Assembly: GCA_027068435.1 (NCBI GenBank)
Contig: JAMOTA010000013.1
Location: 1-64,000, forward strand
DNA: 64,000 nt
Direction of reading: 5' to 3'
Source: Sulfurovum sp.
Lineage (GTDB): Bacteria > Campylobacterota > Campylobacteria > Campylobacterales > Sulfurovaceae
The translations under genes and the position numbers were made by a program. The notes under the pieces are model-generated. The model made no database searches. It was given only the letters and a program-made list of their open reading frames with translations, and had not been told where the DNA came from. Below, piece by piece: positions 16,978 to 26,812 of this stretch (the first letter of the stretch is position 1; every line of letters starts with the position of its first letter).

Positions 16978-17709
16978 ATGAAAAAAACAGTTAAAAAGAT
17001 GGATGTAGCTGTTCTACAGCTCCCAAGTAAAAAACGCTATCAAGAGAACCTTAGTAAACTGTTGGACTTTTTAAACTCTAACCCAGAGAAAAAAATAGTA
17101 CTTGCCCCTGAGGTCTATTTAACCGCGTATGACTATGAACATTTAAGTACGGCTGCGAAATTTTCTGCAAAGGTCATAAAAACTTTAAAAAAAGTAGTAG
17201 ATGGCCAAATAGTGGTTTTAACCGTACTACTTAAAGAGGGTGATGATTTTGTGAACCAAGCAGTGGTCATACATAAACATAAGGTTGTACATAGACAAGA
17301 GAAAGCAAAGCTTTTTAAACTAGGAGAGGAAGACCTTTATCTCCGTGCAGGAAAAGAGAAGAAAATTAAACCATTTACTATAGATGGTGTACGTTATGCC
17401 TTGCTTATCTGTTTTGAGTTACGCTTTAAGTCACTTTGGAAACAGATAGAGGGTGCAGATGTCGTTCTTATACCTGCTAGATGGGGATTAGCACGTAAAA
17501 AACATTTAGAAATCCTCTCTCAAGCACTTGCTGTTATGAATCAGTGTTATGTTCTTCTCTCCAATAGTTCCAATAGTGATATGGCAAGCTCTTCAGCTAT
17601 TATCTCTCCCAATGGAGATGTGGTAATGGATGATACGCAAGAGATACTAGAAAGTACTGTAGATTTTAGAGAAATCAAAAAGATGCGACGCTATATTGTG
17701 TTAGATTAA
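16978..17709 (+). CDS. carbon-nitrogen hydrolase (nitrilase superfamily)
   Basis: The 243-residue protein has the Glu-Lys-Cys triad of the superfamily: LAPEVYLTAYDY (Glu, about 42), QEKAKLFKLGEED (Lys, about 112) and LLICFELRFKSLWK (Cys, about 142). Such enzymes hydrolyse amides or nitriles, and the substrate cannot be assigned here. AAAGGAG precedes the ATG, and it follows nrdB by 21 bases. Confidence 0.85.
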   Translation: MKKTVKKMDVAVLQLPSKKRYQENLSKLLDFLNSNPEKKIVLAPEVYLTAYDYEHLSTAAKFSAKVIKTLKKVVDGQIVVLTVLLKEGDDFVNQAVVIHKHKVVHRQEKAKLFKLGEEDLYLRAGKEKKIKPFTIDGVRYALLICFELRFKSLWKQIEGADVVLIPARWGLARKKHLEILSQALAVMNQCYVLLSNSSNSDMASSSAIISPNGDVVMDDTQEILESTVDFREIKKMRRYIVLD

Positions 17710-17772
17710 ATACTCTTAATCATATTTTAGATAAAATAATTTTAATATTTTATAACATTAGAAAGAGGAAAT

Positions 17773-18408
17773 ATGATAAAAGCGAGCCAAAGACGACATC
17801 TTGTACATGAGATAGAAACACATTTCAAGTTAGACAAGCATGTAAAAGAGGCTTTTATCACTATAGATAGAGAAGTATTTGTTCCTAATGAATTTAAGCA
17901 TCTCTCTTACAAACTAGATGCACTACCTTTGGCAGCTAGTCAGTGGATATCTTCTCCCTTAACCGTAGCAAAAATGACACAACATCTTGAACTAAAGGGT
18001 GTAGATTCCATACTTGAACTAGGGTGTGGGAGTGGGTATCAAGCAGCTATACTAAGTAGCATATGCCGTAGAGTTTTCACCATAGAACGTATAGATGAAC
18101 TTCTTAAAGAGGCAAAAAACAAGTTTTCACACTTAGAGATAAATAACATCTTTACACGTTTTGATGATGGGCAAAGAGGGTGGAAGCAGTATGCACCTTT
18201 TGAACGTATTTTGCTCTCTGCTACAGCAAAGAAAGTACCTGATATTCTTTTTGAACAACTTGCAGAAGGTGGGATACTCATCGCACCTATTGAGCAGAGT
18301 AAAGATTATCATATTATTACACGCTTTTATAAGAAAAATGGACGTATCACTTCTGAGAATATAGAACCTTGTCTCTTCGTTCCTGTCCTTAATGGAACAC
18401 AAAAATAA
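17773..18408 (+). CDS. pcm: protein-L-isoaspartate O-methyltransferase
   Basis: PCM methylates isoaspartyl residues in aged proteins using S-adenosylmethionine, which starts their repair. The 211-residue protein has the standard N-terminal region (REVFVPNEFKHLSY), the substrate-binding QWISSPLTVAKM and the SAM motif ILELGCGSGYQAAIL near residue 78. GAAAGAGG precedes the ATG. Confidence 0.94.
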   Translation: MIKASQRRHLVHEIETHFKLDKHVKEAFITIDREVFVPNEFKHLSYKLDALPLAASQWISSPLTVAKMTQHLELKGVDSILELGCGSGYQAAILSSICRRVFTIERIDELLKEAKNKFSHLEINNIFTRFDDGQRGWKQYAPFERILLSATAKKVPDILFEQLAEGGILIAPIEQSKDYHIITRFYKKNGRITSENIEPCLFVPVLNGTQK

Positions 18409-18479
18409 CACTTTAGCACAAAAATGTCACAGCTTTTTGGTATACTTAATGTAAATTAGTATATTTAAAAGGAAGAATT

Positions 18480-21400
18480 ATGCAATTATTTATCCGTAAA
18501 ACAGTGAAGAGAGGTATTGTCCTAATGGTACTACTATGTACTGCTGGGCATACTACATCAGATATGCTTGATCTGTATATGATGGGGGTTTTACCTGCTA
18601 TTGTTGCCAATCAAAATAAAGTAGTAGATAAAGAGAAACCCGTATTGACATTAGTAGGTGCTGAACGTATGAATCTACAACTAGATGATACCTATAATGA
18701 AGAGGGTGCAACTTGTGAAGACAATAGTGACAAAACTTGTAGTGTGGTTATAGGTGGAGACACAGTAGATACCTCTACAGTAGGTACTTATATTGTGACA
18801 TATAACGCTACAGATTCAAGTGGAAATGAAGCAGATGAGTTAACAAGAACAGTAACCGTTGAAGACCCTGCTTTAGTAGTGGATGATTTTGCTTTTGTTG
18901 ATGAAATAGGTGTAGAGTATAATGTTTGGGTAAGTGCATCTATGGTAGTTAGTGGACTAGGAGCAGAGGTTAATGTATCTATCAGTAGCAGTGGTTATGA
19001 AGGACAAGCGTCACATAGTTACTTTACAGTCAACGATGAAACAGATGTTACAGAGGTTAAAAATGGAGATGTAGTTGAGGTAAGACACCTCTCATCTAAT
19101 GAAGATAATACAACCTTAAATACACTCATAACCATAGGAACGAAGAGTGATACCTTCAGTTCTAAAACAAAACAAAACGATAGTGTAAAACTACCACTTA
19201 TAGTAGGAGCTCCAAACTTTAATGCTAATGTACATGAAGTGTATAGTTACTTACCACAGTTAAGTACAGATGCTGATAACTTTGCACCTGCTACAAAACC
19301 ATTTACCATAGAAAACAGACCACAATGGGCTACTTTCGATACATCTACAGGTGAGTTAAGTGGCACACCGACACAAACAGCAGTACATCATAATATTAAA
19401 ATATCTGCTTATGGTGATAATGGTATGGATAGTATCGTATATGATTTAAGAGTGGAATCAAATCCTCCATACATAAACCCTACAGATTTAAGTCTTGAAA
19501 ACCCAGATTTGGTTTTAACGTTTAATGAAAATGCTGACTGGAGAAGTAAGGTAACAGCGGTAGCATTAAGAAGTTGTTATAGTCAAACCAAAGGGGTTAT
19601 TTTAGACCCAGCAGACTATACCTTTACAGAAGGTACATTAACCCTACATGCTTCAACTTCAGTAAATGTAGCACTACATATCCCTACAATGGGAGGTGGT
19701 GGCATTGAAGTAGTAGCTACAGATTATGAAAATAATGCTACAGGACTTATAGATTATATTGTAGATGGTCAATATGGAATAAAAGCAACAGTGAGTGCAT
19801 CAGAGAGTCTTACAGAGCTAAATATTGATAATCAAACGTTAGTGATGAATCTTTCAAACTATTTGGAGTTTAATGATAGTAGTTTAGTTGCATCAAACTT
19901 CAATATATGGGATCCAGATATTGAAGTAAGTAGTGTAGTGTATGTGAGTCCTACAGAAGCCAATATCACTTTAGCTTTTAACGGTAATGATTTTGATACG
20001 AATAAAACATTTACAATTAGTATCTCTCCTGAGGAGATGAATGTATGTGAATATGTTTCAACGAATGATATAAATGTTGAAGCTATTGTTGAGGTACCAA
20101 CATATATCTATCCTGATGATCCAACAGAAAATGCTATATTTGGATTTGACATAGATACAGATAATGAAAAAGTTGCTACTCTAGCAAGAAATGGTATATA
20201 TATACATGAAAAAGATAGCAATGGGGAGTATCAACAAAAGCAAAAAATTGTACCTCCTACAGATTATAATATTTCAGCTGATAGTAGTTCAATAGCTATT
20301 GATGGTGAGTACTTAGTTTATGGTGATGGTATGTACTATGTAAATGCTGAGCGTGGATTTGAAGGTAAAGTGTATATCTATAAAAAAGATTTAAATGGAT
20401 TTTATACGTTAGATCAAAACTTTACGGGAACAGGTGTTACTTCTTTTGCTCATTTTGGAGCAAGTGTAGATATTAGTGATGATTTGTTGATTGTAGGTGC
20501 ATATAATGATGATGATCATAAGGGTGCAGCATATCTATATCAATTAAATACTACAAGTGGAGATTTTGAACAAAAAGAGAGATTAACCCGTCAAGATGGA
20601 AAAGAGATGGATTGGTTTGGATATGATGTAACAATTGATGGTAACTACTTTGTTGTAGGTTCTATGTCAACCCCTATTGTAAAAGACGATAAAGATGAGT
20701 TAGGTTCAGGTTTTGCATACTATTACAATTACCTAAGTGATACACTAGAAGTTATGGCTGAACTTAAAGCATCAGATTCAACTGATTTAAGTGATCACTT
20801 TGGAATTAGTGTAGATATATCTTCTGATCATATAATAGTTGGTACTTATGATAAAGGTGCTTATTTATTTAAAAGAGAGTTTGATACGGCTTCTGAAAAT
20901 GGAAAATTAACACCTGAAGAGGGTGAAAAATTTGGTAGTCAAGTTGCTATGTTATATAGTAGTTTAACAAAATATATAGTTCTTGGAGAGCAAGGAAGTT
21001 GGAATTATTTTAGTACTAAAGGATTTGCTTTTATTCAAAGCAGTTCAACCAACCCAAAAAATAGCATAGAAACAAACGCAGAAGATAAGCTATCTAATTC
21101 AGTCTCTGTAGATGAAAACTTTGCTTATTTCTCTATGCCATATAATGAAGATAAGAAAGTTTATCATCATGGTGCTGTAATGGTTGTAGAACATGGTCAA
21201 AGTTATAACTTAGATGTAGAAGATACAGTAGCTTACATAAGTGGTACAAGAGACTTACTTGATGTTGAGTTAGATATAACTATTGTATTTGATGCAGAGA
21301 TAATTCAAATAAATAGTGAAGTAAATATAACTATATCAGGTGGAGAATACTCCATAGATGATGGTTTAAATTGGATAGATTATAGTACACCTATAACAGC

Positions 21401-21941
21401 GACACAAAGTATTAAAATCCGACATACAAGTTCAGGCGAGTATAATAGATCCACTTCTACAACACTAAGTGTTGGAACGCAAAGTGCAACATTTACTTCT
21501 ATAACTATGATTGAAGCAGATGAGAATGAAGATACAAATGGTACAGTTACAGTAGGAGAGTTAATGTGGGAAGACACTCCTGAGACTACAAGTTCCTCTT
21601 CAACACATACTTGGAGTGATGCAAATAGTTACTGTCAAGACTTAGACTTAGCAGGATATACTGACTGGAGATTGTCTCATATAGATGAAGACTGGGTAGC
21701 AGAAATCTCTTCTATTCGTGTCGCAAGTGATGGTGAAAATGATGATGATATTGTTATAATTGATAGCTTTAATCCTGTACGTCAGGGAGATGGTATTGCA
21801 TCATGGACAGATAAACTCAATGAAGATTCAGAAGAGAGTTCACACATTGCAATGATTTTCCGAGATAATATAGAAAATGGCGATTCATTTTTTGACACTG
21901 AGGAATTAAATGTTCGTTGTGTGAGAGATATAGCTAAATAA
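18480..21941 (+). CDS. large secreted multidomain surface protein
   Basis: The 1153-residue protein has an N-terminal signal or anchor (about 8-30). DUF5011-type Ig-like repeat follows (about 55-125, DKEKPVLTLVGA...SSGNEADELTRTVTV), then further Ig-like and cadherin-like segments, including a putative-Ig/He_PIG motif (PQWATFDTSTGELSGTPT, about 280). Next comes a run of FG-GAP-like blades (about 550-900, with LLIVGAYNDDDHKGAAYLYQ). The C-terminal DUF1566/Lcl domain (about 1040-1150) has LAGYTDWRLSHIDE and conserved cysteines. It is probably an adhesin or other envelope-exposed protein. TATACT at 18441-18446 may be its -10. There is no sortase or type I signal that I recognise. Confidence 0.85.
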   Translation: MQLFIRKTVKRGIVLMVLLCTAGHTTSDMLDLYMMGVLPAIVANQNKVVDKEKPVLTLVGAERMNLQLDDTYNEEGATCEDNSDKTCSVVIGGDTVDTSTVGTYIVTYNATDSSGNEADELTRTVTVEDPALVVDDFAFVDEIGVEYNVWVSASMVVSGLGAEVNVSISSSGYEGQASHSYFTVNDETDVTEVKNGDVVEVRHLSSNEDNTTLNTLITIGTKSDTFSSKTKQNDSVKLPLIVGAPNFNANVHEVYSYLPQLSTDADNFAPATKPFTIENRPQWATFDTSTGELSGTPTQTAVHHNIKISAYGDNGMDSIVYDLRVESNPPYINPTDLSLENPDLVLTFNENADWRSKVTAVALRSCYSQTKGVILDPADYTFTEGTLTLHASTSVNVALHIPTMGGGGIEVVATDYENNATGLIDYIVDGQYGIKATVSASESLTELNIDNQTLVMNLSNYLEFNDSSLVASNFNIWDPDIEVSSVVYVSPTEANITLAFNGNDFDTNKTFTISISPEEMNVCEYVSTNDINVEAIVEVPTYIYPDDPTENAIFGFDIDTDNEKVATLARNGIYIHEKDSNGEYQQKQKIVPPTDYNISADSSSIAIDGEYLVYGDGMYYVNAERGFEGKVYIYKKDLNGFYTLDQNFTGTGVTSFAHFGASVDISDDLLIVGAYNDDDHKGAAYLYQLNTTSGDFEQKERLTRQDGKEMDWFGYDVTIDGNYFVVGSMSTPIVKDDKDELGSGFAYYYNYLSDTLEVMAELKASDSTDLSDHFGISVDISSDHIIVGTYDKGAYLFKREFDTASENGKLTPEEGEKFGSQVAMLYSSLTKYIVLGEQGSWNYFSTKGFAFIQSSSTNPKNSIETNAEDKLSNSVSVDENFAYFSMPYNEDKKVYHHGAVMVVEHGQSYNLDVEDTVAYISGTRDLLDVELDITIVFDAEIIQINSEVNITISGGEYSIDDGLNWIDYSTPITATQSIKIRHTSSGEYNRSTSTTLSVGTQSATFTSITMIEADENEDTNGTVTVGELMWEDTPETTSSSSTHTWSDANSYCQDLDLAGYTDWRLSHIDEDWVAEISSIRVASDGENDDDIVIIDSFNPVRQGDGIASWTDKLNEDSEESSHIAMIFRDNIENGDSFFDTEELNVRCVRDIAK

Positions 21942-21947
21942 GTAGAT

Positions 21948-21967
21948 GAGGAGATACTCATCTCCTC
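21948..21967 (+). terminator. hairpin after the surface-protein gene
   Basis: GAGGAGA and TCTCCTC form a 7-bp stem with a 6-base loop 7 bases after the stop codon. The T content after it is low, so it may be only moderately strong. Confidence 0.5.
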
Positions 21968-22032
21968 ACTGTAAACCTTTCATTAAACTTATGTTATGAT
22001 TGACAATCAAATGACAAAGGGGGAGAGTGTTT

Positions 22033-22692
22033 ATGGAGAGATTGGTAAAACCTGCTGAGTATGCTAAGGAACTTGGCATCTCAAGACAAGCCGTTTATGC
22101 GAAAATAAAAAGAGGAATACTCACTGCAAAGAGTGTAGAGGGTAAGCTTTACATCATTCTTGACACTCCAAGACAAGAAGAAACAACAGTGACAACAACC
22201 TCCTTAACAGATACATCATCTTCAAATAAAACCCATAAAAGTAGTGTGAGTAAAGTAAACACAAAAGACTATAAGTCTTTACTTAAAGCAAAAGATGAGA
22301 CTATCTCCATACTTAAGGGGACAGTTAAAGACCTTAAAAAGAGTAATAAACAGATAGCTTCAACGCTAAGAAGTGAGATAGATTTACTCAAAGATGCTTT
22401 TCATGAAATGCGAACACTGTATCTGCATAGACTCGAGCAGAAAAAATCACAAGATACCATAGAGGTAGTGATGGAAGAGGAAGAGAGTGTAGAGAGTATG
22501 GATGTACCTGCAGAAGAGTGGGGTAGTGTGAAAAAGTTTTTTAAAAAGTATAACATTAAAAAAGAGAAGCAACAGACACGTATTTTAAAAGCGTTAAAAA
22601 AAGCTTATAAAAAGGGTGACAAGCGTTTACAAAAAGAGCAAGGAAAGCTCAAAATAAATTTAGATAAAAAATATAAGGACATCATAAAATAA
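22033..22692 (+). CDS. HTH DNA-binding protein with coiled coil
   Basis: The call gives 219 residues. The N terminus (about 5-45) has an excisionase/MerR-like winged helix (PAEYAKELGISRQAVYAKIKRG). A Ser/Thr-rich linker follows, then a coiled coil (about 80-140) and a very basic tail (KKFFKKYNIKKEKQQTRILK). The track starts at GTG 22027, but that codon overlaps the ribosome site GGGGGAGAG, so ATG 22033 is preferred. The stop codon overlaps the antiporter start by one base, so the two are coupled. It may regulate its own operon or bind DNA or RNA through the basic tail. Confidence 0.75.
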   Translation: MERLVKPAEYAKELGISRQAVYAKIKRGILTAKSVEGKLYIILDTPRQEETTVTTTSLTDTSSSNKTHKSSVSKVNTKDYKSLLKAKDETISILKGTVKDLKKSNKQIASTLRSEIDLLKDAFHEMRTLYLHRLEQKKSQDTIEVVMEEEESVESMDVPAEEWGSVKKFFKKYNIKKEKQQTRILKALKKAYKKGDKRLQKEQGKLKINLDKKYKDIIK

Positions 22693-23783
22693 TGCAGATA
22701 TTAAGAGATTTTTCAAAAGAGTATAGCCTTTTCTTAGCCATCATTACATTTTTCGTAATAGAGCAATTTGAGCATACATTAGTAGCAACAACAGGAGGAA
22801 ACTTACTTGGTTTTCTTATTTTATTTGTGGTTATCATCTATGCAGCAGTCAATGTAGCCCATCATGCAGAGATGTTAGCAGAGAAGTTTGGAGAGCCTTA
22901 TGGAACACTTATACTCACTTTTTCAGCAGTAGTTGTAGAGATAGTCATCATCGTTATTATAATGTTACATGCTGACAACCCCACTTTAGCTAGAGATACT
23001 ATCTACTCAGCTATTATGCTTGATATTAATGGTTTACTAGGTATCGCTGCTATTATAGGTGGTATCAAATACGGAGAACAACCTTACAATGTTGACTCCT
23101 CTAACTCTTACCTCTCGATGCTACTCGTTGCCATAGGGATAGCTATGGTACTTCCACACTTTATAGATGCTGAACATCATACAATGTTTGTAGTGTTTAC
23201 AGTCATTACATTTTTACTACTTTATGTGACATTTACACGTATACAGCTTAAGTCTCACAAGTACTTTTTCGAATACAAGGGTACAGCAGAAGAGGTGTGT
23301 GACGATGAAGAAAACTGTGAGAGCCATGGTGAGATAAATACCTTGTATCATGTCTTTGCCTTAGTTACATATATTATTGCCATAGGTGCATTGGCTGAGA
23401 TACTCTCTGTCTTTATGGGTAACACTTTAAGTCACTTAGGATTACCTCTAGCCATAGGTGCAGTAGGTGTAGCACTTATCTCTGCTTCTCCTGAGCTTAT
23501 AGTAGCAGTTCGTGCAGCACTTGACAACCGTATGCAAACAGTCATCAATATCGCCCTTGGTGCCTCACTAGCAACGATACTCCTTACTATTCCAGCAGTT
23601 ATCTTAGTCTCTTACTTTATGGGTATGGATTTACAACTTGCTATCAGCCCTATACAAGGAGTTATGCTAGGGTTAACACTCCTTGTAAGTATCGTCAACT
23701 TTAACGACGGAGAAACCAACGTCCTAGAGGGCTTCTTACATGTTATCTTATTTGTAGTATTTGCTTTTTTATTGTTTGTGTAG
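22692..23783 (+). CDS. Ca2+/H+ antiporter, ChaA-like
   Basis: This 363-residue inner-membrane protein of the Ca2+/cation antiporter family has about 11 membrane helices and two repeated alpha motifs: GEPYGTLILTFSAVVVEI (about 76) and a second around ISASPELIVAVRAALDNRM (about 265). A short acidic, Cys-bearing loop (EEVCDDEENCESHGE) divides the halves. It exports Ca2+ or Na+/K+ in exchange for protons. It is translationally coupled to the HTH gene. Confidence 0.88.
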   Translation: MQILRDFSKEYSLFLAIITFFVIEQFEHTLVATTGGNLLGFLILFVVIIYAAVNVAHHAEMLAEKFGEPYGTLILTFSAVVVEIVIIVIIMLHADNPTLARDTIYSAIMLDINGLLGIAAIIGGIKYGEQPYNVDSSNSYLSMLLVAIGIAMVLPHFIDAEHHTMFVVFTVITFLLLYVTFTRIQLKSHKYFFEYKGTAEEVCDDEENCESHGEINTLYHVFALVTYIIAIGALAEILSVFMGNTLSHLGLPLAIGAVGVALISASPELIVAVRAALDNRMQTVINIALGASLATILLTIPAVILVSYFMGMDLQLAISPIQGVMLGLTLLVSIVNFNDGETNVLEGFLHVILFVVFAFLLFV

Positions 23784-23792
23784 ATATTGAGT

Positions 23793-23821
23793 TAGAGGTG
23801 TTGTAAGCGTTAGCACCTCTA
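23793..23821. terminator. bidirectional terminator between antiporter and DUF58 genes
   Basis: TAGAGGTG and CACCTCTA form an 8-bp perfect stem between two convergent genes. The right arm includes the stop codon of the DUF58 gene. Confidence 0.6.
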
Positions 23822-24646
23822 CAAAAACAAACTATTTAACTTACCTACTACTTCTTCGTCTGTGAATATTTTTATATATCTAATGCCATATTGTGAAAAG
23901 TACTCTTGGTTTTTTTCATCTTGTTCTTGTAGTTTTGCTAAGTATTTTTTTATGCTTCTTTTTCCAAAGTAGGTATCTACTTTGTTTTGGTTGTGTGGGT
24001 TATGAAGTGTGACTTCTGCGAGGCTTTTTGGGTTCTCTTCGGCTCGGTCTCTTACGATGACGGCTATAACCTCATGTTTTTGTGCAAGAAGAGAGAGGTC
24101 TATAGGTTCTAAAAAATCCCCTACGATAAATACCAATGAAGGTTTGGTTACTTTTTTAAAAAGTGCTTCTATAGCAGTAAGGGTGTTTAGTGTAGTCCCT
24201 AGTAGAGAGGTTTCAAAAAGATGTTTTGCGAATGCGTCTATGTGGTAAAGTTGCTTGGTTGGTGGGGTTATGTATGTTTGGTTTTGTGTATAACTCACTC
24301 CCGTAAAGAGGTCGTTACTGTGTAGTGTGGCGTAAGCTAGGAGGGTGGCTATCTCTGTAATCTTTACTTGTTTCGCATTGCCTTTACCAAAATAGAGACT
24401 TCCATCCATTAGGGTGCTCACTACAACTGAGAGTTCACGGTTAGCATGTAACTCTTTAATGTAGGGCTTTCCAAGCTTTGCAGTGATAGTCCAGTTTATT
24501 TTACGTATATCATCACCCATTTGGTACTCTCTTAACTCTGAGAAATCATACCCCTCACCATGAAGTTTAGAGAGGTTGTGTCCTGAGAGTAGCGTATAGA
24601 CTTGATGTCTAGCTTTAAGTTGAAGGGCTTTAAATGCTAGGCTCAT
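23819..24646 (-). CDS. DUF58 domain protein of the Bat/MoxR system
   Basis: The 275-residue protein has the DUF58 signature REYQMGDDIRKINWTITAK at about residues 37-55, followed by a von Willebrand A-like fold. DUF58 proteins are encoded next to MoxR ATPases and VWA proteins and are thought to be MoxR clients. It overlaps the moxR stop/start by one base and is the last gene of the minus-strand set. Confidence 0.88.
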   Translation of the reverse strand: MSLAFKALQLKARHQVYTLLSGHNLSKLHGEGYDFSELREYQMGDDIRKINWTITAKLGKPYIKELHANRELSVVVSTLMDGSLYFGKGNAKQVKITEIATLLAYATLHSNDLFTGVSYTQNQTYITPPTKQLYHIDAFAKHLFETSLLGTTLNTLTAIEALFKKVTKPSLVFIVGDFLEPIDLSLLAQKHEVIAVIVRDRAEENPKSLAEVTLHNPHNQNKVDTYFGKRSIKKYLAKLQEQDEKNQEYFSQYGIRYIKIFTDEEVVGKLNSLFL

Positions 24647-25593
24647 TATGGTATAGGTAGTGTCTCAACAATAGTAGAGATAACGTCATCTACAAGTATG
24701 CCTTTTGCTCTTGCCTCATAAGAGAGTACGATACGGTGACGAAGTACATCATGCACAACATAACCAATGTCAGCAGGGCTTACAAACGTCTTACCACGTA
24801 AAAAGGCTTTGGCTTTAGAGGCTTTGTAGAGGTCTATAGAAGCTCTTGGACTTACCCCAAACATAATGCTATTAGCAAGTGTATTTAAGTGAAACTTTTT
24901 AGGCTCTCTTGTTGCAGAGATAAGGTGAATAATATACTGCTCTAACTCTTTGTCTATGTGTACGCTCTCTACCTCTTTTTGTAAGCTCTTTAGCTCTTCT
25001 ATATCTAGTACTTTCTGAACCTCTGTAAAGCTTTTATTTGCTCCCTTACGCATGATCTCTAGCTCCTCCTCTTCGGAGTTGTGTTGTACAACTATCTTCA
25101 TCATAAACCTATCTAGTTGTGCTTCAGGTAGAGCATAGACTCCCTCTTGTTCTATGGGATTTTGAGTTGCCATTACTAAAAATGCAGAGGGGAGTTTAAA
25201 GGTCTCATCTGCGATGGTGATTTGCCTCTCTTGCATCACTTCAAGGAGAGCAGACTGTACTTTTGCAGGGGCTCTGTTTATCTCGTCTGCAAGAAGAAGG
25301 TGGGTAAAAAGAGGACCTTTCTTAATGCTAAAACTGTGGTCTTTAGGGTTATATATCTGTGCACCTATAATGTCAGAGGGGAGAAGGTCAGGTGTAAACT
25401 GAATACGTTTAAAGTCTAGTCCAAAGAGTTTAGAAAAAGCGTTAATGGTAGTCGTTTTTGCTAACCCTGGAACACCCTCTACCAAAATATGTCCATCACA
25501 AAGAAGCCCTATAAGAAGTCCCTCTATCATCGTCTCTTGCCCTATGACTGCTTTACTTAGCTCTTGTTTGAGTTGTGTAATTTTTGTATTCAT
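24646..25593 (-). CDS. MoxR-family AAA+ ATPase
   Basis: The 315-residue AAA+ chaperone-like ATPase has Walker A GVPGLAKTT (about 39), Walker B LLADEINRAPAK (about 101), sensor-1 VMATQNPIEQEG (about 143) and a C-terminal lid. MoxR ATPases are thought to activate or assemble VWA-domain partners, here the BatA and BatB proteins encoded upstream. It overlaps both neighbours by a few bases. Confidence 0.93.
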   Translation of the reverse strand: MNTKITQLKQELSKAVIGQETMIEGLLIGLLCDGHILVEGVPGLAKTTTINAFSKLFGLDFKRIQFTPDLLPSDIIGAQIYNPKDHSFSIKKGPLFTHLLLADEINRAPAKVQSALLEVMQERQITIADETFKLPSAFLVMATQNPIEQEGVYALPEAQLDRFMMKIVVQHNSEEEELEIMRKGANKSFTEVQKVLDIEELKSLQKEVESVHIDKELEQYIIHLISATREPKKFHLNTLANSIMFGVSPRASIDLYKASKAKAFLRGKTFVSPADIGYVVHDVLRHRIVLSYEARAKGILVDDVISTIVETLPIP

Positions 25594-26744
25594 TCTAGTC
25601 CCTTTAGTAGTTCTGCTTTTACTGTGTGCACTGTTATTTTACTGTTTCCATATAGACTATTCTCTAGCTTCTCTATGCTTTGGCTATAGGCTTTACTGTC
25701 TGTTGCCATGAGAAGTTGCAAAAGTTGTTTCTTCTCTTGACATGCTTTTATCTTCTCTTTGAGTGGGTGTTGTGTGGTAGCTACTCTCTTCACTCTCCAC
25801 TTTAGACTTATAGCACTAAAATACCCAGCGATAAACACCATAAGGTAACTTAAAAATGAACTAAGCCAAGACCAGTCACTTTTTAGAGGAGTAGGGTAGT
25901 CTATTTTGTCAACTAAACTTTTGACTTCAACAGGCTCAACAGTAAAATGCTGTTTTTTTACTTTAAGCGTATAACTCTGTTTGGTTTTAGGGTTAAAGGC
26001 ATTGATGTTTAGAGGTGGAAGGGTAAAACTCTCTGTATGAGAGAATGCCATGGGGTAAGTTACGGTACTTATTGTCCCTTGTAAACTGTTAACGGCTTTG
26101 ATAATGGGACGCTCTTTAAAGAGTGTGAACTTATCCTTGTTAGTGTAGAGTTCTTCTAAGAGTGGAAGATAGCCTCTACCTTGAAGTGTCACTTGAAAAG
26201 GTAGAGGCTCATAGGCAGTGGCATGATGTTTTGTAAAGGTATGTGTGAGGTTAAAGTCACCTACTAGCATGGTACCTTTAGGAAGCGGTTTTACGTGAAG
26301 TGTCAATGGCATTAACGCAATGCTAGTGTTAACAGTAGTTAACCCTTTGACATTGTCTCTGTCTCCTGAGAAACTGTAGGCAAGGTTCTCCTCTGTAGTA
26401 CTCTTTTCTATGAGTTCAAAGTGAAGTTGTATCTCTCCCGAATGAAGAGGATAGATAAGATACTCATAATGCACCTTTGCTGCAATGTTCTCTCCACTCT
26501 CTTTTGCACTAAGACGATGAAAGGTGTAGTGAGGACTTTTTTTAAGTGTAAAGTGAAAGAACAGTACCATATTATGGTTTGTTTGGTTTAAGTCAAGTGT
26601 CAAAATGACCGCTTCTTTTACATACGGTGTAGCATTACTTAGTTTAAATTTATGGTTAAAGTCTTGAGAGTAAAGTGGCGTTACTCCCATGAGTCCTGTG
26701 AGAAGTAAAATATAGATATAATTTAAAGTATAAAGTTTTAACAT
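25590..26744 (-). CDS. BatD-like membrane protein
   Basis: The 384-residue protein has an N-terminal signal or membrane segment (about 8-25). A large periplasmic beta-rich region (about 30-280) resembles the oxygen-tolerance (BatD) family, with repeated Ig-like segments. One membrane helix follows at about 293-315, then a cytoplasmic helical tail. Its position before moxR and DUF58 supports a BatD role in the aerotolerance complex. Sequence similarity alone is weak. Confidence 0.7.
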   Translation of the reverse strand: MLKLYTLNYIYILLLTGLMGVTPLYSQDFNHKFKLSNATPYVKEAVILTLDLNQTNHNMVLFFHFTLKKSPHYTFHRLSAKESGENIAAKVHYEYLIYPLHSGEIQLHFELIEKSTTEENLAYSFSGDRDNVKGLTTVNTSIALMPLTLHVKPLPKGTMLVGDFNLTHTFTKHHATAYEPLPFQVTLQGRGYLPLLEELYTNKDKFTLFKERPIIKAVNSLQGTISTVTYPMAFSHTESFTLPPLNINAFNPKTKQSYTLKVKKQHFTVEPVEVKSLVDKIDYPTPLKSDWSWLSSFLSYLMVFIAGYFSAISLKWRVKRVATTQHPLKEKIKACQEKKQLLQLLMATDSKAYSQSIEKLENSLYGNSKITVHTVKAELLKGLE

Positions 26745-26812
26745 ATTTTCCTCTTCTCTCTACCTTTTCTATGAAGAGAGATATTATATCAAGATAGAGC
26801 TAAGAGTAAAAT

